The notes under the pieces were generated by a model. That model did not search any database. It saw only the letters and a list, made by a program, of their open reading frames with translations, and was not told the origin of the DNA. Shown piece after piece: positions 47,411 to 59,400 of a stretch of 64,000 bases of DNA. The stretch lies in NCBI GenBank assembly GCA_032622095.1, contig CP136068.1, positions 183,772,796 through 183,836,795 of the forward strand, read 5' to 3'. The number at the start of each line of letters is the position of its first letter. The stretch's first letter is position 1. A program made the translations under genes and the position numbers. This DNA is from Siphonodentalium dalli. Taxonomy: Eukaryota; Mollusca; Scaphopoda; Gadilida; Siphonodentaliidae.

Positions 47411-50400
47411 CGCCCAATTATTATGCTGACCGATTTTAGTGATTAGTTCAGATTAGGCCCAATTATTATGCTGACCGCCTTTAGTGATTAGTTCAGATTA
47501 GGCCCAATTATTCTGCTGACCGCATTTAGTGATTAGTTCAGATTAGGCCCAATTATTCTGCTGACCGCCTTTAGTGATTAGTTCAGATTAGGCCCATTTA
47601 TTCTGCCGACCGATTTTAGTGATTAGTTCAGATTAGGCCCAATTATTCTGGTGACCACTTTTAGTGATTAGTTCAGATTAGGCCCAATTATTCTGGTGAC
47701 CGATTTTAGTGATTAGTTCAGATTAGGCCCAATTATTCTGGTGACCGCTTTTAGTGATTAGTTCAGATTAGGCCCAATTATTCTGGTGACCGCTTTAGTG
47801 ATTAGTTCAGATTAGGCCCAATTATTCTGGTGACCGCTTTTAGTGATTAGTTCAGATTAGGCCCAATTATTCTGGTGACCGCTTTTAGTGATTAGTTCAG
47901 ATTAGGCCCAATTATTCTGGTGACCGCTTTTAGTGATTAGTTCAGATTAGGCCCAATTATTCTGGTGACCGCTTTTAGTGATTAGTTCAGATTAGGCCCA
48001 ATTATTCTGGTGACCGCTTTTAGTGATTAGTTCAGATTAGGCCCAATTATTCTGGTGACCGATTTTAGTGATTAGTTCAGATTAGGCCCAATTATTCTGG
48101 TGACCGCTTTTAGTGATTAGTTCAGATTAGGCCCAATTATTCTGGTGACCGCTTTTAGTGATTAGTTCAGATTAGGCCCAATTATTCTGGTGACCGATTT
48201 TAGTGATTAGTTCAGATTAGGCCCAATTATTCTGGTGACCGCTTTTAGTGATTAGTTCAGATTAGGCCCAATTATTCTGGTGACCGCTTTTAGTGATTAG
48301 TCCAGATTATGCCCAATTATTCTGGTGACCGATTTTAGTGATTAGTTCAGATTAGGCCCAATTATTCTGGTGACCGCTTTTAGTGATTAGTTCAGATTAG
48401 GCCCAATTATTCTGGTGACCGATTTTAGTGATTAGTTCAGATTAGGCCCAATTATTCTGGTGACCGCTTTTAGTGATTAGTTCAGATTAGGCCCAATTAT
48501 TCTGGTGACCGCTTTTAGTGATTAGTCCAGATTATGCCCAATTATTCTGGTGACCGATTTTAGTGATTAGTTCAGATTAGGCCCAATTATTCTGGTGACC
48601 GCTTTTAGTGATTAGTTCAGATTAGGCCCAATTATTCTGGTGACCGATTTTAGTGATTAGTTCAGATTAGGCCCAATTATTCTGGTGACCGCTTTTAGTG
48701 ATTAGTTCAGATTAGGCCCAATTATTCTGGTGACCGATTTTAGTGATTAGTTCAGATTAGGCCCAATTATTCTAGTGACCGATTTTAGTGATTAGTTCAG
48801 ATTAGGCCCAATTATTCTGGTGACCGATTTTAGTGATTAGTTCAGATTAGGCCCAATTATTCTAGTGACCGATTTTAGTGATTAGTTCAGATTAGGCCCA
48901 ATTATTCTGGTGACCGATTTTAGTGATTAGTTCAGATTAGGCCCAATTATTCTGGTGACCGATTTTAGTGATTAGTTCAGATTAGGCCCAATTATTCTGG
49001 TGACCGATTTTAGTGATTAGTTCAGATTAGGCCCAATTATTCTGGTGACCGATTTTAGTGATTAGTTCAGATTAGGCCCAATTATTCTGGTGACCGATTT
49101 TAGTGATTAGTTCAGATTAGGCCCAATTATTCTGGTGACCGATTTTAGTGATTAGTTCAGATTAGGCCCAATTATTCTGGTGACCGATTTTAGTGATTAG
49201 TTCAGATTAGGCCCAATTATTCTAGTGACCGATTTTAGTGATTAGTTCAGATTAGGCCCAATTATTCTGGTGACCGCTTTTAGTGATTAGTTCAGATTAG
49301 GCCCAATTATTCTGGTGACCGATTTTAGTGATTAGTTCAGATTAGGCCCAATTATTCTGGTGACCGATTTTAGTGATTAGTTCAGATTAGGCCCAATTAT
49401 TCTAGTGACCGATTTTAGTGATTAGTTCAGATTAGGCCCAATTATTCTGGTGACCGCTTTTAGTGATTAGTTCAGATTAGGCCCAATTATTCTGGTGACC
49501 GATTTTAGTGATTAGTTCAGATTAGGCCCAATTATTCTGGTGACCGCTTTTAGTGATTAGTTCAGATTAGGCCCAATTATTCTGGTGACCGCTTTTAGTG
49601 ATTAGTTCAGATTAGGCCCAATTATTCTGGTGACCGATTTTAGTGATTAGTTCAGATTAGGCCCAATTATTCTGGTGACCGATTTTAGTGATTAGTTCAG
49701 ATTAGGCCCAATTATTCTGGTGACCGCTTTTAGTGATTAGTTCAGATTAGGCCCAATTATTCTGGTGACCGATTTTAGTGATTAGTTCAGATTAGGCCCA
49801 ATTATTCTGGTGACCGCTTTTAGTGATTAGTTCAGATTAGGCCCAATTATTCTGGTGACCGCTTTTAGTGATTAGTTCAGATTAGGCCCAATTATTCTGG
49901 TGACCGATTTTAGTGATTAGTTCAGATTAGGCCCAATTATTCTGGTGACCGATTTTAGTGATTAGTTCAGATTAGGCCCAATTATTCTAGTGACCGATTT
50001 TAGTGATTAGTTCAGATTAGGCCCAATTATTCTGGTGACCGATTTTAGTGATTAGTTCAGATTAGGCCCAATTATTCTGGTGACCGATTTTAGTGATTAG
50101 TTCAGATTAGGCCCAATTATTCTGGTGACCGATTTTAGTGATTAGTTCAGATTAGGCCCAATTATTCTGGTGACCGATTTTAGTGATTAGTTCAGATTAG
50201 GCCCAATTATTCTGGTGACCGCTTTTAGTGATTAGTTCAGATTAGGCCCAATTATTCTAGTGACCGATTTTAGTGATTAGTTCAGATTAGGCCCAATTAT
50301 TCTGGTGACCGATTTTAGTGATTAGTTCAGATTAGGCCCAATTATTCTGGTGACCGATTTTAGTGATTAGTTCAGATTAGGCCCAATTATTCTGGTGACC

Positions 50401-51868
50401 GATTTTAGTGATTAGTTCAGATTAGGCCCAAATATTCTGGTGACCGATTTTAGTGATTAGTTCAGATTAGGCCCAATTATTCTGGTGACCGATTTTAGTG
50501 ATTAGTTCAGATTAGGCCCAATTATTCTAGTGACCGATTTTAGCGATTAGTTCAGATTAGGCCCAATTATTCTGGTGACCGATTTTAGTGATTAGTTCAG
50601 ATTAGGCCCAATTATTCTGGTGACCGATTTTAGTGATTAGTTCAGATTAGGCCCAATTATTCTGGTGACCGATTTTAGTGATTAGTTCAGATTAGGCCCA
50701 ATTATTCTGGTGACCGATTTTAGTGATTAGTTCAGATTAGGCCCAATTATTCTGGTGACCGATTTTAGTGATTAGTTCAGATTAGGCCCAATTATTCTAG
50801 TGACCGATTTTAGTGATTAGTTCAGATTAGGCCCAATTATTCTGGTGACCGATTTTAGTGATTAGTTCAAATTAGGCCCAATTATTCTAGTGACCGATTT
50901 TAGTGATTAGTTCAGATTAGGCCCAATTATTCTGGTGACCGATTTTAGTGATTAGTTCAGATTAGGCCCAATTATTCTTGTGACCGATTTTAGTGATTAG
51001 TTCAGATTAGGCCCAATTATTCTGGTGACCGATTTTAGTGATTAGTTCAGATTAGGCCCAATTATTCTGGTGACCGATTTTAGTGATTAGTTCAGATTAG
51101 GCCCAATTATTCTGGTGACCGATTTTAGTGATTAGTTCAGATTAGGCCCAATTATTCTGGTGACCGATTTTAGTGATTAGTTCAGATTAGGCCCAATTAT
51201 TCTGGTGACCGATTTTAGTGATTAGTTCAGATTAGGCCCAATTATTCTGGTGACCGCTTTTAGTGATTAGTTCAGATTAGGCCCAATTATTCTGGTGACC
51301 GATTTTAGTGATTAGTTCAGATTAGGCCCAATTATTCTAGTGACCGATTTTAGTGATTAGTTCAGATTAGGCCCAATTATTCTGGTGACCGATTTTAGTG
51401 ATTAGTTCAGATTAGGCCCAATTATTCTAGTGACCGATTTTAGTGATTAGTTCAGATTAGGCCCAATTATTCTGGTGACCGATTTTAGTGATTAGTTCAG
51501 ATTAGGCCCAATTATTCTGGTGACCGATTTTAGTGATTAGTTCAGATTAGGCCCAATTATTCTAGTGACCGATTTTAGTGATTAGTTCAGATTAGGCCCA
51601 ATTATTCTGGTGACCGATTTTAGTGATTAGTTCAGATTAGGCCCAATTATTCTGGTGACCGATTTTAGTGATTAGTTCAGATTAGGCCCAATTATTCTGG
51701 TGACCGATTTTAGTGATTAGTTCAGATTAGGCCCAATTATTCTGGTGACCGATTTTAGTGATTAGTTCAGATTAGGCCCAATTATTCTGGTGACCGATTT
51801 TAGTGATTAGTTCAGATTAGGCCCAATTATTCTGGTGACCGATTTTAGTGATTAGTTCAGATTAGGCC
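47411..51868. repeat. 45-bp satellite array, about 99 units
   Basis: The head-to-tail 45-bp unit contains CCCAATTATTCTGGTGACCG, a TTTTAGTGATTAG segment and TTCAGATTAGG. Variant sites are G(A/C)TTTTAG and CT(G/A)GTG. The leftmost units are the most diverged. Apart from one 1-bp deletion near 47793, the register is constant to the end. A marker variant (TCCAGATTATGCCCAATTAT) at 48301 recurs at 48526, showing a 225-bp (five-unit) higher-order duplication. The unit has stop codons such as TAG and TGA on the plus strand and gives no long open frame, so it is non-coding. Confidence 0.97.
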
Positions 51869-51977
51869 AACAGTTTGTAAGTTCCTGTTCGTGATGCATT
51901 GTTCGCATAATTTGGATGTAAACCGAGTGACCCAATTGGCAGTTGACCAATCACCAAAGAAGATTTAGTGTAAAACA

Positions 51978-52065
51978 GACGGGCTATGTAAATATAACTT
52001 CATAAACACAACACAATAATAATATAACTTCATAAAAAAATACACACTATGTAAATATAACTTAA
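51978..52065. repeat. Degenerate TAAATATAAC-TTCATAAACA repeat, right flank
   Basis: Three units of (TGTAA)ATATAACTTCATAAA resume here, matching 47211-47345. The 45-bp array thus sits between halves of one older minisatellite or element. Confidence 0.75.
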
Positions 52066-52069
52066 TTGC

Positions 52070-52345
52070 CAATTATTGGAGAGTATGGTGTTAGGGCAAT
52101 TTCTAGAGATACTCAAACATTTATGTTGAAAATGACATTCTTAAATATTTCTTAACTTCTTCTGAATTTTAAACAACTCAGGCAAATATAATGTTATGGC
52201 AAACGTATATCCTTGTAATTCGGAGTTTATTATAACTTAATTCAAACAAGTTGTATATTTAATACTCAAAATTTGCTGTTGAAATAACATCCTTAACTAC
52301 TTCTTTGAATTTCGAAAATAATTGAGAAAAAAACGACGAATAATA
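52070..52345. repeat. Two diverged copies of a 140-150-bp segment
   Basis: Shared order in both copies: 'GTTGAAA, ACATTCTTAA or ACATCCTTAA, TACTTCTTTGAATTT-like, AACGTATATCCTTG or AACGTATGTCCTGG, GTTTATT'. The second copy starts about 52275. No coding potential. Confidence 0.5.
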
Positions 52346-52671
52346 CAACGTATGTCCTGGTATTATATAGTTTATTTTACATCAATTAAAAATAGAAGTT
52401 GAAGTTAAATTGAACGTGTATTTTATATATGTGTGACTGCAGAGTCGTGACAAGTTGTGACCCTTGAGCAAGATCACGCGTACTGTGACTGCATCGTCGT
52501 ACCTAGACACGAAATAGATACATGGCGTTTTGGACAAGCTATAGTTCGTGTTGATGTATGTATGTGAATGTCTCCCAGCTCTAGTGAAGCTGTAAAATGG
52601 CAGCACGCATTAGACTCGGCTTAGTGACTCGTGTGATTAAAAGGCCATATACAAACTATAAATTATGAACT

Positions 52672-53045
52672 ATTCAGCCTGTTCTCCCGAAAACCGCACA
52701 TTAACTGCTTATAATAGAACTTGTTTTACGTAGTTAGTCTGCTTAGAATTGCCTCATTTTGAGACGATAATGTGCTGAAAATTAGAGCATTTTAATCACA
52801 TTATCGACTGATATGGGGCGATTCTAAGCATATTAGGTGCCGATAATGACACAAAAAAGACAACTCAGGACTTTTCAGGTGTATGCTCTTTAACATGTGT
52901 TTTCAAAGTGGCCCTTTCATAAAATGAAATAACGGATATTATTCAATTATCTGCTTATTTCAGAATCAGATAATCACATTGTGTTCTATTTCACTGTATA
53001 TGTCGATTATGTGCGTACTAGTGCGAGGATATGTTGAACTGTTAG
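52672..53045 (+). repeat. GATAATGTGC-family element, most complete copy
   Basis: The left end reads TTCAGCCTGTTCTCCCGAAA followed by CCGCACATTAACTGCTTATA. The right end reads GTCGATTATGTGCGTACTAG followed by GCGAGGATATGTTGAACTG. The two ends are imperfect inverted repeats of each other. Inside are GAGACGATAATGTGCTGA, ATGCTCTTTAACATGTG and ATAAAATGAAATAACGG. About 370 bp, non-coding. Related copies: 34255, 35565, 14774 (short), 43985 (ends only) and 46768 (partial). Confidence 0.7.
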
Positions 53046-53480
53046 TAAGAGAGATGACATGACACCCACCCATAACCTTCTGTCAGAATATAATTATGTT
53101 CTCCAATTATTTTATATTATTCAGGAAAGAAAATGTGGCTATTTTTACAACATTACATAACTTTTTATTGGAATCTATCATCCAAAACACTATTAAGTGA
53201 ACTGTGTACACCAGCAGCTATTTACATTGTGTTGTTTGAGTAATTACAGTTGAAACTTTCATTGAGAGAGACTTCTATCACATCGATTATTCGTTTTTGG
53301 AAAACATGGAAAATCTTTGAATGCCAGACAAACTTGCTTCCATAGGTAATGATGGAACGTAACAAATGCAATATAAATTATGTAATATACATGTGCCGAC
53401 ATGAGGTTGTATAGTACCTATGGAGTCCATTGCAATCATGCACTCATAGTCGATATTGACACAAGTTCAAGTTGGAGTGC
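53046..53480. other. Spacer, nothing recognised
   Basis: AT-rich sequence with no supported feature. Confidence 0.4.
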
Positions 53481-53481
53481 A

Positions 53482-53755
53482 ACGTACGGTAACTTATAAC
53501 CACCAACATACGGAAACTTACCACCAACGTACGGTAACTTGTAACCACCAACGTACGGCAACTTATAACCACCAACGACGGTTACTTACCACCAACGTAC
53601 GGTAACTTGTAACCACCAACATACAGTAACTTATAACCACCAACGACGGTAACTTACCACCAACGTACGGTAACTTACCACCAACGTACGGTAACTTACC
53701 ACCAACGCACGGTAACTTACCACCAACGCACGGTAACGTATAACTACCACGGCCC
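53482..53755. repeat. Irregular 20-24-bp minisatellite
   Basis: About 12 units of ACCACCAACGTACGGTAACT, some with an added TGTA or TATA (AACTTGTAACCACC, AACTTATAACCACC). Unit length therefore alternates. No open frame of note. Confidence 0.9.
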
Positions 53756-53762
53756 GGCTTGG

Positions 53763-54775
53763 TCTGGTGGAGTAAAGCGTGCGTCCAGATTAATGGGGAT
53801 TGGTTGATGCAAGCGTCCAGATTAATGGGGATTGGTTGATGATTGCGTCAAGATTAATGGGGATTGGTTGATTTATTGATCTGGTGGAGTAAAGCTTGAG
53901 TCCAGATTGATGGGGATCGGTTGATTTATTGATCTGGTGGAGTAAAGCTTGAGTCCAGATTAATGGGGATTGGTTGATTTATTGATCTGGTGGAGTAAAG
54001 CTTGAGTCCAGATTAATGGGGATTGGTTGATTTATTGATCTGGTGGAGTAAAGCTTGAGTCCAGATTGATGGGGATCGGTTGATTTATTGATCTGGTGGA
54101 GTAAAGCTTGAGTCCAGATTAATGGGGATTGGTTTATTTATTGATCTGGTGGAGTAAAGCTTGAGTCCAGATTAATGGGGATCGGTTGATTTTTTGATCT
54201 GGGGGAGTAAAGCTTGCATCCATATTAATGTGGATTGGTTGATTTATTGATCTGGTTGAGTAAAGCTTGAATCCATATTAATGTGGATTGGTTGATTTAT
54301 TGATCTGGGGGAGTAAAGCTTGCGTCCAGATTAATGGCGATTGGTTGATTTATTGATCTGGGGGAGTAAAGCTTGCATCCATATTAATGTGGATTGGTTG
54401 ATTTATTGATCTGATTGAGTAAGGCTTGCATCCATATTAATGTGGATTGGTTGATTTATTGATCTGGTTGAGTAAAGCTTGCGTCCAGATTAATGGGGAT
54501 TGGTTGATTTATTGATCTGATTGAGTAAGGCTTGCGTCCAGATTAATGGGGATTGGTTGATTTATTGATCTGGTGGAGTAAAGCTTGCGTCCAGATTAAT
54601 GGGGATTGGTTGATTTATTGATCTGATTGAGTAAGGCTTGCGTCCATATTAATGGGGATTGGTTGATTTATTGATCTGGTGGAGTAAAGCTTGCGTCCAG
54701 ATTAATGGGGATTGGTTGATTTATTGATCTGGTGGAGTAAAGCTTGAGTCCAGATTAATGTGGATTGGTTGATTT
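53763..54775. repeat. 53-bp tandem array, about 19 units
   Basis: The unit contains TTGATTTATTGATCTGGTGG, AGTAAAGCTTG(A/C)GTCCAG and ATTAATGGGGATTGG. AGTAAAG recurs at 53-bp intervals (for example 53941 and 53994). Variants include a GATTGAGTAAGG and a TCCATATTAATGTGGATTGG form. The first two or three units lack the middle part. The array lies in the 3' flank of the SRCR gene. Confidence 0.93.
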
Positions 54776-55224
54776 ATTTTGGGCCATCGTCGTTTCAGCC
54801 GACAGGCCGTGTCACGATGTTGTCAGATTTATGGGTGGATGAAAGACCGTGCTAAGGATTAATTTTAGCGGTAAATTCGCTCTTCTTCTAGCATAACTTT
54901 AGTTATCACCCGGACAACAAAATAGTCAGTAGATTATAAGCCATAAAATGATATAGCTTCGTCACAAATGTTAACCAGAAACGGCCATGCTTCAGCAAAA
55001 TTGCTATCCTAACCGTGCACGTTATTATTTTGTATTATTATTTTCCACCAGTAAACTTGACTCGGTGATACATGTATGCTCACGATAAGAGTTACATGAC
55101 GATATCGGAGAATTTGTCATGAAGTTAGAACATGTGAGAAGACTTAAGATGATGAAATACGATTAGGATAAACGCAACTGAATTTTAGGATGTGTGTGAG
55201 TATGCCATATGTGTTGTAATGTGT
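54776..55224. other. Spacer, nothing recognised
   Basis: Non-repetitive sequence downstream of the SRCR gene stop codon. No exon or element was recognised. Confidence 0.4.
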
Positions 55225-55512
55225 ACAGTTATGCCATGCAGCTTGTGTGATTGTGTCCTGTGTCATGTGACTTGTTTGGTTTTGCCCTGTAGCCTGTGAC
55301 TTCTGTGGTTTTGCCGTGTAGCTTGTGATAAGTGGGATTGTGCCCTGTAGTTTTCACTTTGGTGATTGTGGCATGTAGCTTATGACATGTGTGCTACTGT
55401 CCTGTAGGTTGTGACTTGGGTGATTGTCTCGTGTAGCTTATGACATGTGTGCTATTGCCCTGTAGGTTGTGGCGTATGAGACTGTGCCCTGTAGCTTATG
55501 ATTTGTCGCTTG
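55225..55512. repeat. Degenerate 30-36-bp repeat
   Basis: Eight or nine irregular units follow the pattern 'GATTGTG, CCCTGTAGCTTGTGACTTGT', with variants such as GCCCTGTAGGTTGTG and TAGCTTATGACATGTGTGCT. The run ends about 130 bp short of the SRCR stop codon. Confidence 0.75.
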
Positions 55513-55645
55513 TAAGGGTTGATAGGTTAGGGTATATCATAACTATATTAACAGTTTGTCATAACATTCAGTTAACATTCCTGTCTGTATGAACATAATA
55601 GTGTGTATATAGACAAAATCGTTAATTTGCTTCGTTTGTACAGTT

Positions 55646-55808
55646 TTAACTGCAAACGACGTTCGTGTCCTCAGAATGTACACAGTTGTGACTTCCCCAT
55701 CCGTTGAATGGACAGTCCTGGATTTGTGACTCGCCTCCTGTGCACTGCACATCGTCCATCCAAATGACACCACTTCCAGAGCTTGACCGGTAAACTATGG
55801 TTCCGTCC
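55646..55808 (-). CDS. SRCR-domain protein, terminal exon (C-terminal half-domain)
   Basis: On the minus strand an acceptor (CCTCTGTTACAG) opens a 163-bp exon that reads 53 residues to TAA at 55646-55648. The peptide has the second half of a scavenger receptor cysteine-rich domain: IWMDDVQCTGGESQIQDC, then GWGSHNCVHSEDTNVVC. Its four cysteines fill the conserved positions. The first base completes a codon begun by the exon at 56218-56353 (phase 2), so the pair reads through as CRQLGYTDG across a 409-bp intron. The stop falls right after the domain, so this SRCR domain is the C-terminus of the protein. No transmembrane segment follows. The exon was found by reading the frame, since it has no methionine start. 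Confidence 0.9.
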
Positions 55809-56217
55809 CTGTAACAGAGGAGAGTTGTGTATGCAAAATGAGAAGGGCCATGAAATTGAAGTATAACAGGAGATTACCTTTTCCACCCTGTAATATTCAG
55901 AGCATTATTATGGAAATACTGACTGAACCAATGATTCATTGACATCGGTATTTGTTTATTACAAAACAATCTGTTTAGTTTTCAATATGCTGAAATGCAT
56001 GTACGCGTCTGCTAGTGTGCATCATTTTGATATGGGGTCTGGTGTTATATCATGTAATTAAAAACATAGACCAAAGACCATATATTATTTGGAGCTATTG
56101 TTTTCGGAAATCTTAATTATTTAAAATATTAGATCAACGTCAGCATCGTTATTCGAATAACCAACTCTATCGAATACCGAGCACAACTATGAGCTGTACA
56201 TTTCATAAATTACGTAC

Positions 56218-56353
56218 GTGTAACCCAGCTGTCTGCAGACTACACGAGCATCGATATTACCAAATATGTCATCACAAACTGTCCCCCATTCTCCGTTGTA
56301 GAAAACTTCGATATGACCATAGTTTGAACCGCCGCCAACGAGCCGCACTGCAC
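56218..56353 (-). CDS. SRCR-domain protein, penultimate exon (N-terminal half-domain)
   Basis: This 136-bp minus-strand exon lies between the acceptor TTATTGTTTCACAG and the donor GTACGT. It encodes [20 protein letters not shown], then [18 protein letters not shown] and RQLGY, the first half of an SRCR domain with two cysteines. With the next exon the domain has six cysteines and is split over two exons. By established classification this is the group A pattern; group B has eight cysteines on one exon. SRCR domains bind proteins or microbial ligands outside the cell. The exon starts in phase 1, so further upstream exons must exist. The next 3.2 kb upstream is the 46-bp satellite, and I recognised no other exon before the window end. 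Confidence 0.9.
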
Positions 56354-56439
56354 CTGTGAAACAATAATGGATTAGCAATAGTTAATAGCCGAGATCATTG
56401 AGTGTTAACATATGCAGGGAGATATATGCCGGGGAATGA

Positions 56440-59400
56440 CAACCCTGGTCATGCATATGCCGACGGTGTATACTCTGTATGAATTACAGCCCTGGTCACT
56501 GATATGCCGGGGTGTAAAATCTACATGAATGACAGCTCTGGTCATTCATATGCTGGGGTGTAAACTCTACACTAATTACAGCTCTGGTCATTCATATGTC
56601 GGGTTGTAAACTCTACAGGAATTACAGCCCTGGTCATGCATATGTCGGGGTGTAAACTCTACAGGAATGACAGCCCTGGTCATTCATATGCCGACGGTGT
56701 ATACTCTATGAATTACAGCCCTGGTCATTGTAAACTCTACATGATTACAGCTCTGGTAATTCATGTGTCGGGGTGTAAACTCTACATGAAGGACAGCCCT
56801 GGTCATTCATATGTCGGGGTGTAAACTCTACAGGAATGACAGCCCTGGACATTCATATCCCGGGAGTTTAAACTCTACAGAAATGACAGCCCTGGTCATT
56901 CATATGTCGGGGTGTAAACTTTACAGGAATGGCAGCCCTGGTCATTCATATGCCGGGGGTGTAAACTCTACAAGAATGACAGCCCTGGTCGTTCATATGT
57001 CGGGGGTGTAAACTCTACAGGAATGACAATCCTGATCATTCATATGCCGGGGTGTAAACTCTACAGGAATGACAGCCCTGGTCATTCATATCCCGGGAGT
57101 TTAAACTCTACAGGAATTACAGCCCTGGTCATTCATATGTCGGGGTGTAAACTTTACAGGAATGGCAGCCCTGGTCATTCATATCCCGGGAGTTTAAACT
57201 CTACAGAAATGACAGCCCTGGTCATTCATATGCCGGGGTGTAAACTCTACAGGAATGGCAGCCCTGGTCATTCATATGCCGGGGTGTAAACTCTACAGGA
57301 ATGACAGCCCTGGTCATTCATATGTCGGGGTGTAAACTTTACAGGAATGGCAGCCCTGGTCATTCATATCCCGGGAGTTTAAACTCTACAGAAATGACAG
57401 CTCTGGTCATTCATATGTCGGGGTGTAAACTCTACATAAATGACAGCCCTGGTCATTCATATGTCGGGGTGTAAACTTTACAGGAATGGCAGCCCTGGTC
57501 ATTCATATCCCGGGAGTTTAAACTCTACAGAAATGACAGCTCTGGTCATTCATATGTCGGGGTGTAAACTCTACAGAAATGACAGCCCTGGTCATTCATA
57601 TGTCGGGGTGTAAACTTTACAGGAATGGCAGCCCTGGTCATTCATATCCCGGGAGTTTAAACTCTACAGAAATGACAGCTCTGGTCATTCATATGTCGGG
57701 GTGTAAACTTTACAGGAATGGCAGCCCTGGTCATTCATATCCCGGGAGTTTAAACTCTACAGAAATGACAGCTCTGGTCATTCATATGTCGGGGTGTAAA
57801 CTTTACAGGAATGGCAGCCCTGGTCATTCATATCCCGGGAGTTTAAACTCTACAGAAATGACAGCTCTGGTCATTCATATGTCGGGGTGTAAACTTTACA
57901 GGAATGGCAGCCCTGGTCATTCATATCCCGGGAGTTTAAACTCTACAGAAATGACAGCTCTGGTCATTCATATGTCGGGGTGTAAACTTTACAGGAATGG
58001 CAGCCCTGGTCATTCATATCCCGGGAGTTTAAACTCTACAGAAATGACAGCTCTGGTCATTCATATGTCGGGGTGTAAACTCTACAGAAATGACAGCCCT
58101 GGTCATTCATATGTCGGGGTGTAAACTTTACAGGAATGGCAGCCCTGGTCATTCATATCCCGGGAGTTTAAACTCTACAGAAATGACAGCTCTGGTCATT
58201 CATATGTCGGGGTGTAAACTCTACAGAAATGACAGCCCTGGTCATTCATATGTCGGGGTGTAAACTTTACAGGAATGGCAGCCCTGGTCATTCATATCCC
58301 GGGAGTTTAAACTCTACAGAAATGACAGCTCTGGTCATTCATATGTCGGGGTGTAAACTTTACAGGAATGGCAGCCCTGGTCATTCATATCCCGGGAGTT
58401 TAAACTCTACAGAAATGACAGCTCTGGTCATTCATATGTCGGGGTGTAAACTTTACAGGAATGGCAGCCCTGGTCATTCATATCCCGGGAGTTTAAACTC
58501 TACAGAAATGACAGCTCTGGTCATTCATATGTCGGGGTGTAAACTTTACAGGAATGGCAGCCCTGGTCATTCATATCCCGGGAGTTTAAACTCTACAGAA
58601 ATGACAGCTCTGGTCATTCATATGTCGGGGTGTAAACTTTACAGGAATGGCAGCCCTGGTCATTCATATCCCGGGAGTTTAAACTCTACAGAAATGACAG
58701 CTCTGGTCATTCATATGTCGGGGTGTAAACTCTACAGAAATGACAGCCCTGGTCATTCATATGTCGGGGTGTAAACTTTACAGGAATGGCAGCCCTGGTC
58801 ATTCATATCCCGGGAGTTTAAACTCTACAGAAATGACAGCTCTGGTCATTCATATGTCGGGGTGTAAACTCTACAGAAATGACAGCCCTGGTCATTCATA
58901 TGTCGGGGTGTAAACTTTACAGGAATGGCAGCCCTGGTCATTCATATCCCGGGAGTTTAAACTCTACAGAAATGACAGCTCTGGTCATTCATATGTCGGG
59001 GTGTAAACTTTACAGGAATGGCAGCCCTGGTCATTCATATCCCGGGAGTTTAAACTCTACAGAAATGACAGCTCTGGTCATTCATATGTCGGGGTGTAAA
59101 CTTTACAGGAATGGCAGCCCTGGTCATTCATATCCCGGGAGTTTAAACTCTACAGAAATGACAGCTCTGGTCATTCATATGTCGGGGTGTAAACTCTACA
59201 GAAATGACAGCCCTGGTCATTCATATGTCGGGGTGTAAACTTTACAGGAATGGCAGCCCTGGTCATTCATATCCCGGGAGTTTAAACTCTACAGAAATGA
59301 CAGCTCTGGTCATTCATATGTCGGGGTGTAAACTCTACAGAAATGACAGCCCTGGTCATTCATATGTCGGGGTGTAAACTTTACAGGAATGGCAGCCCTG

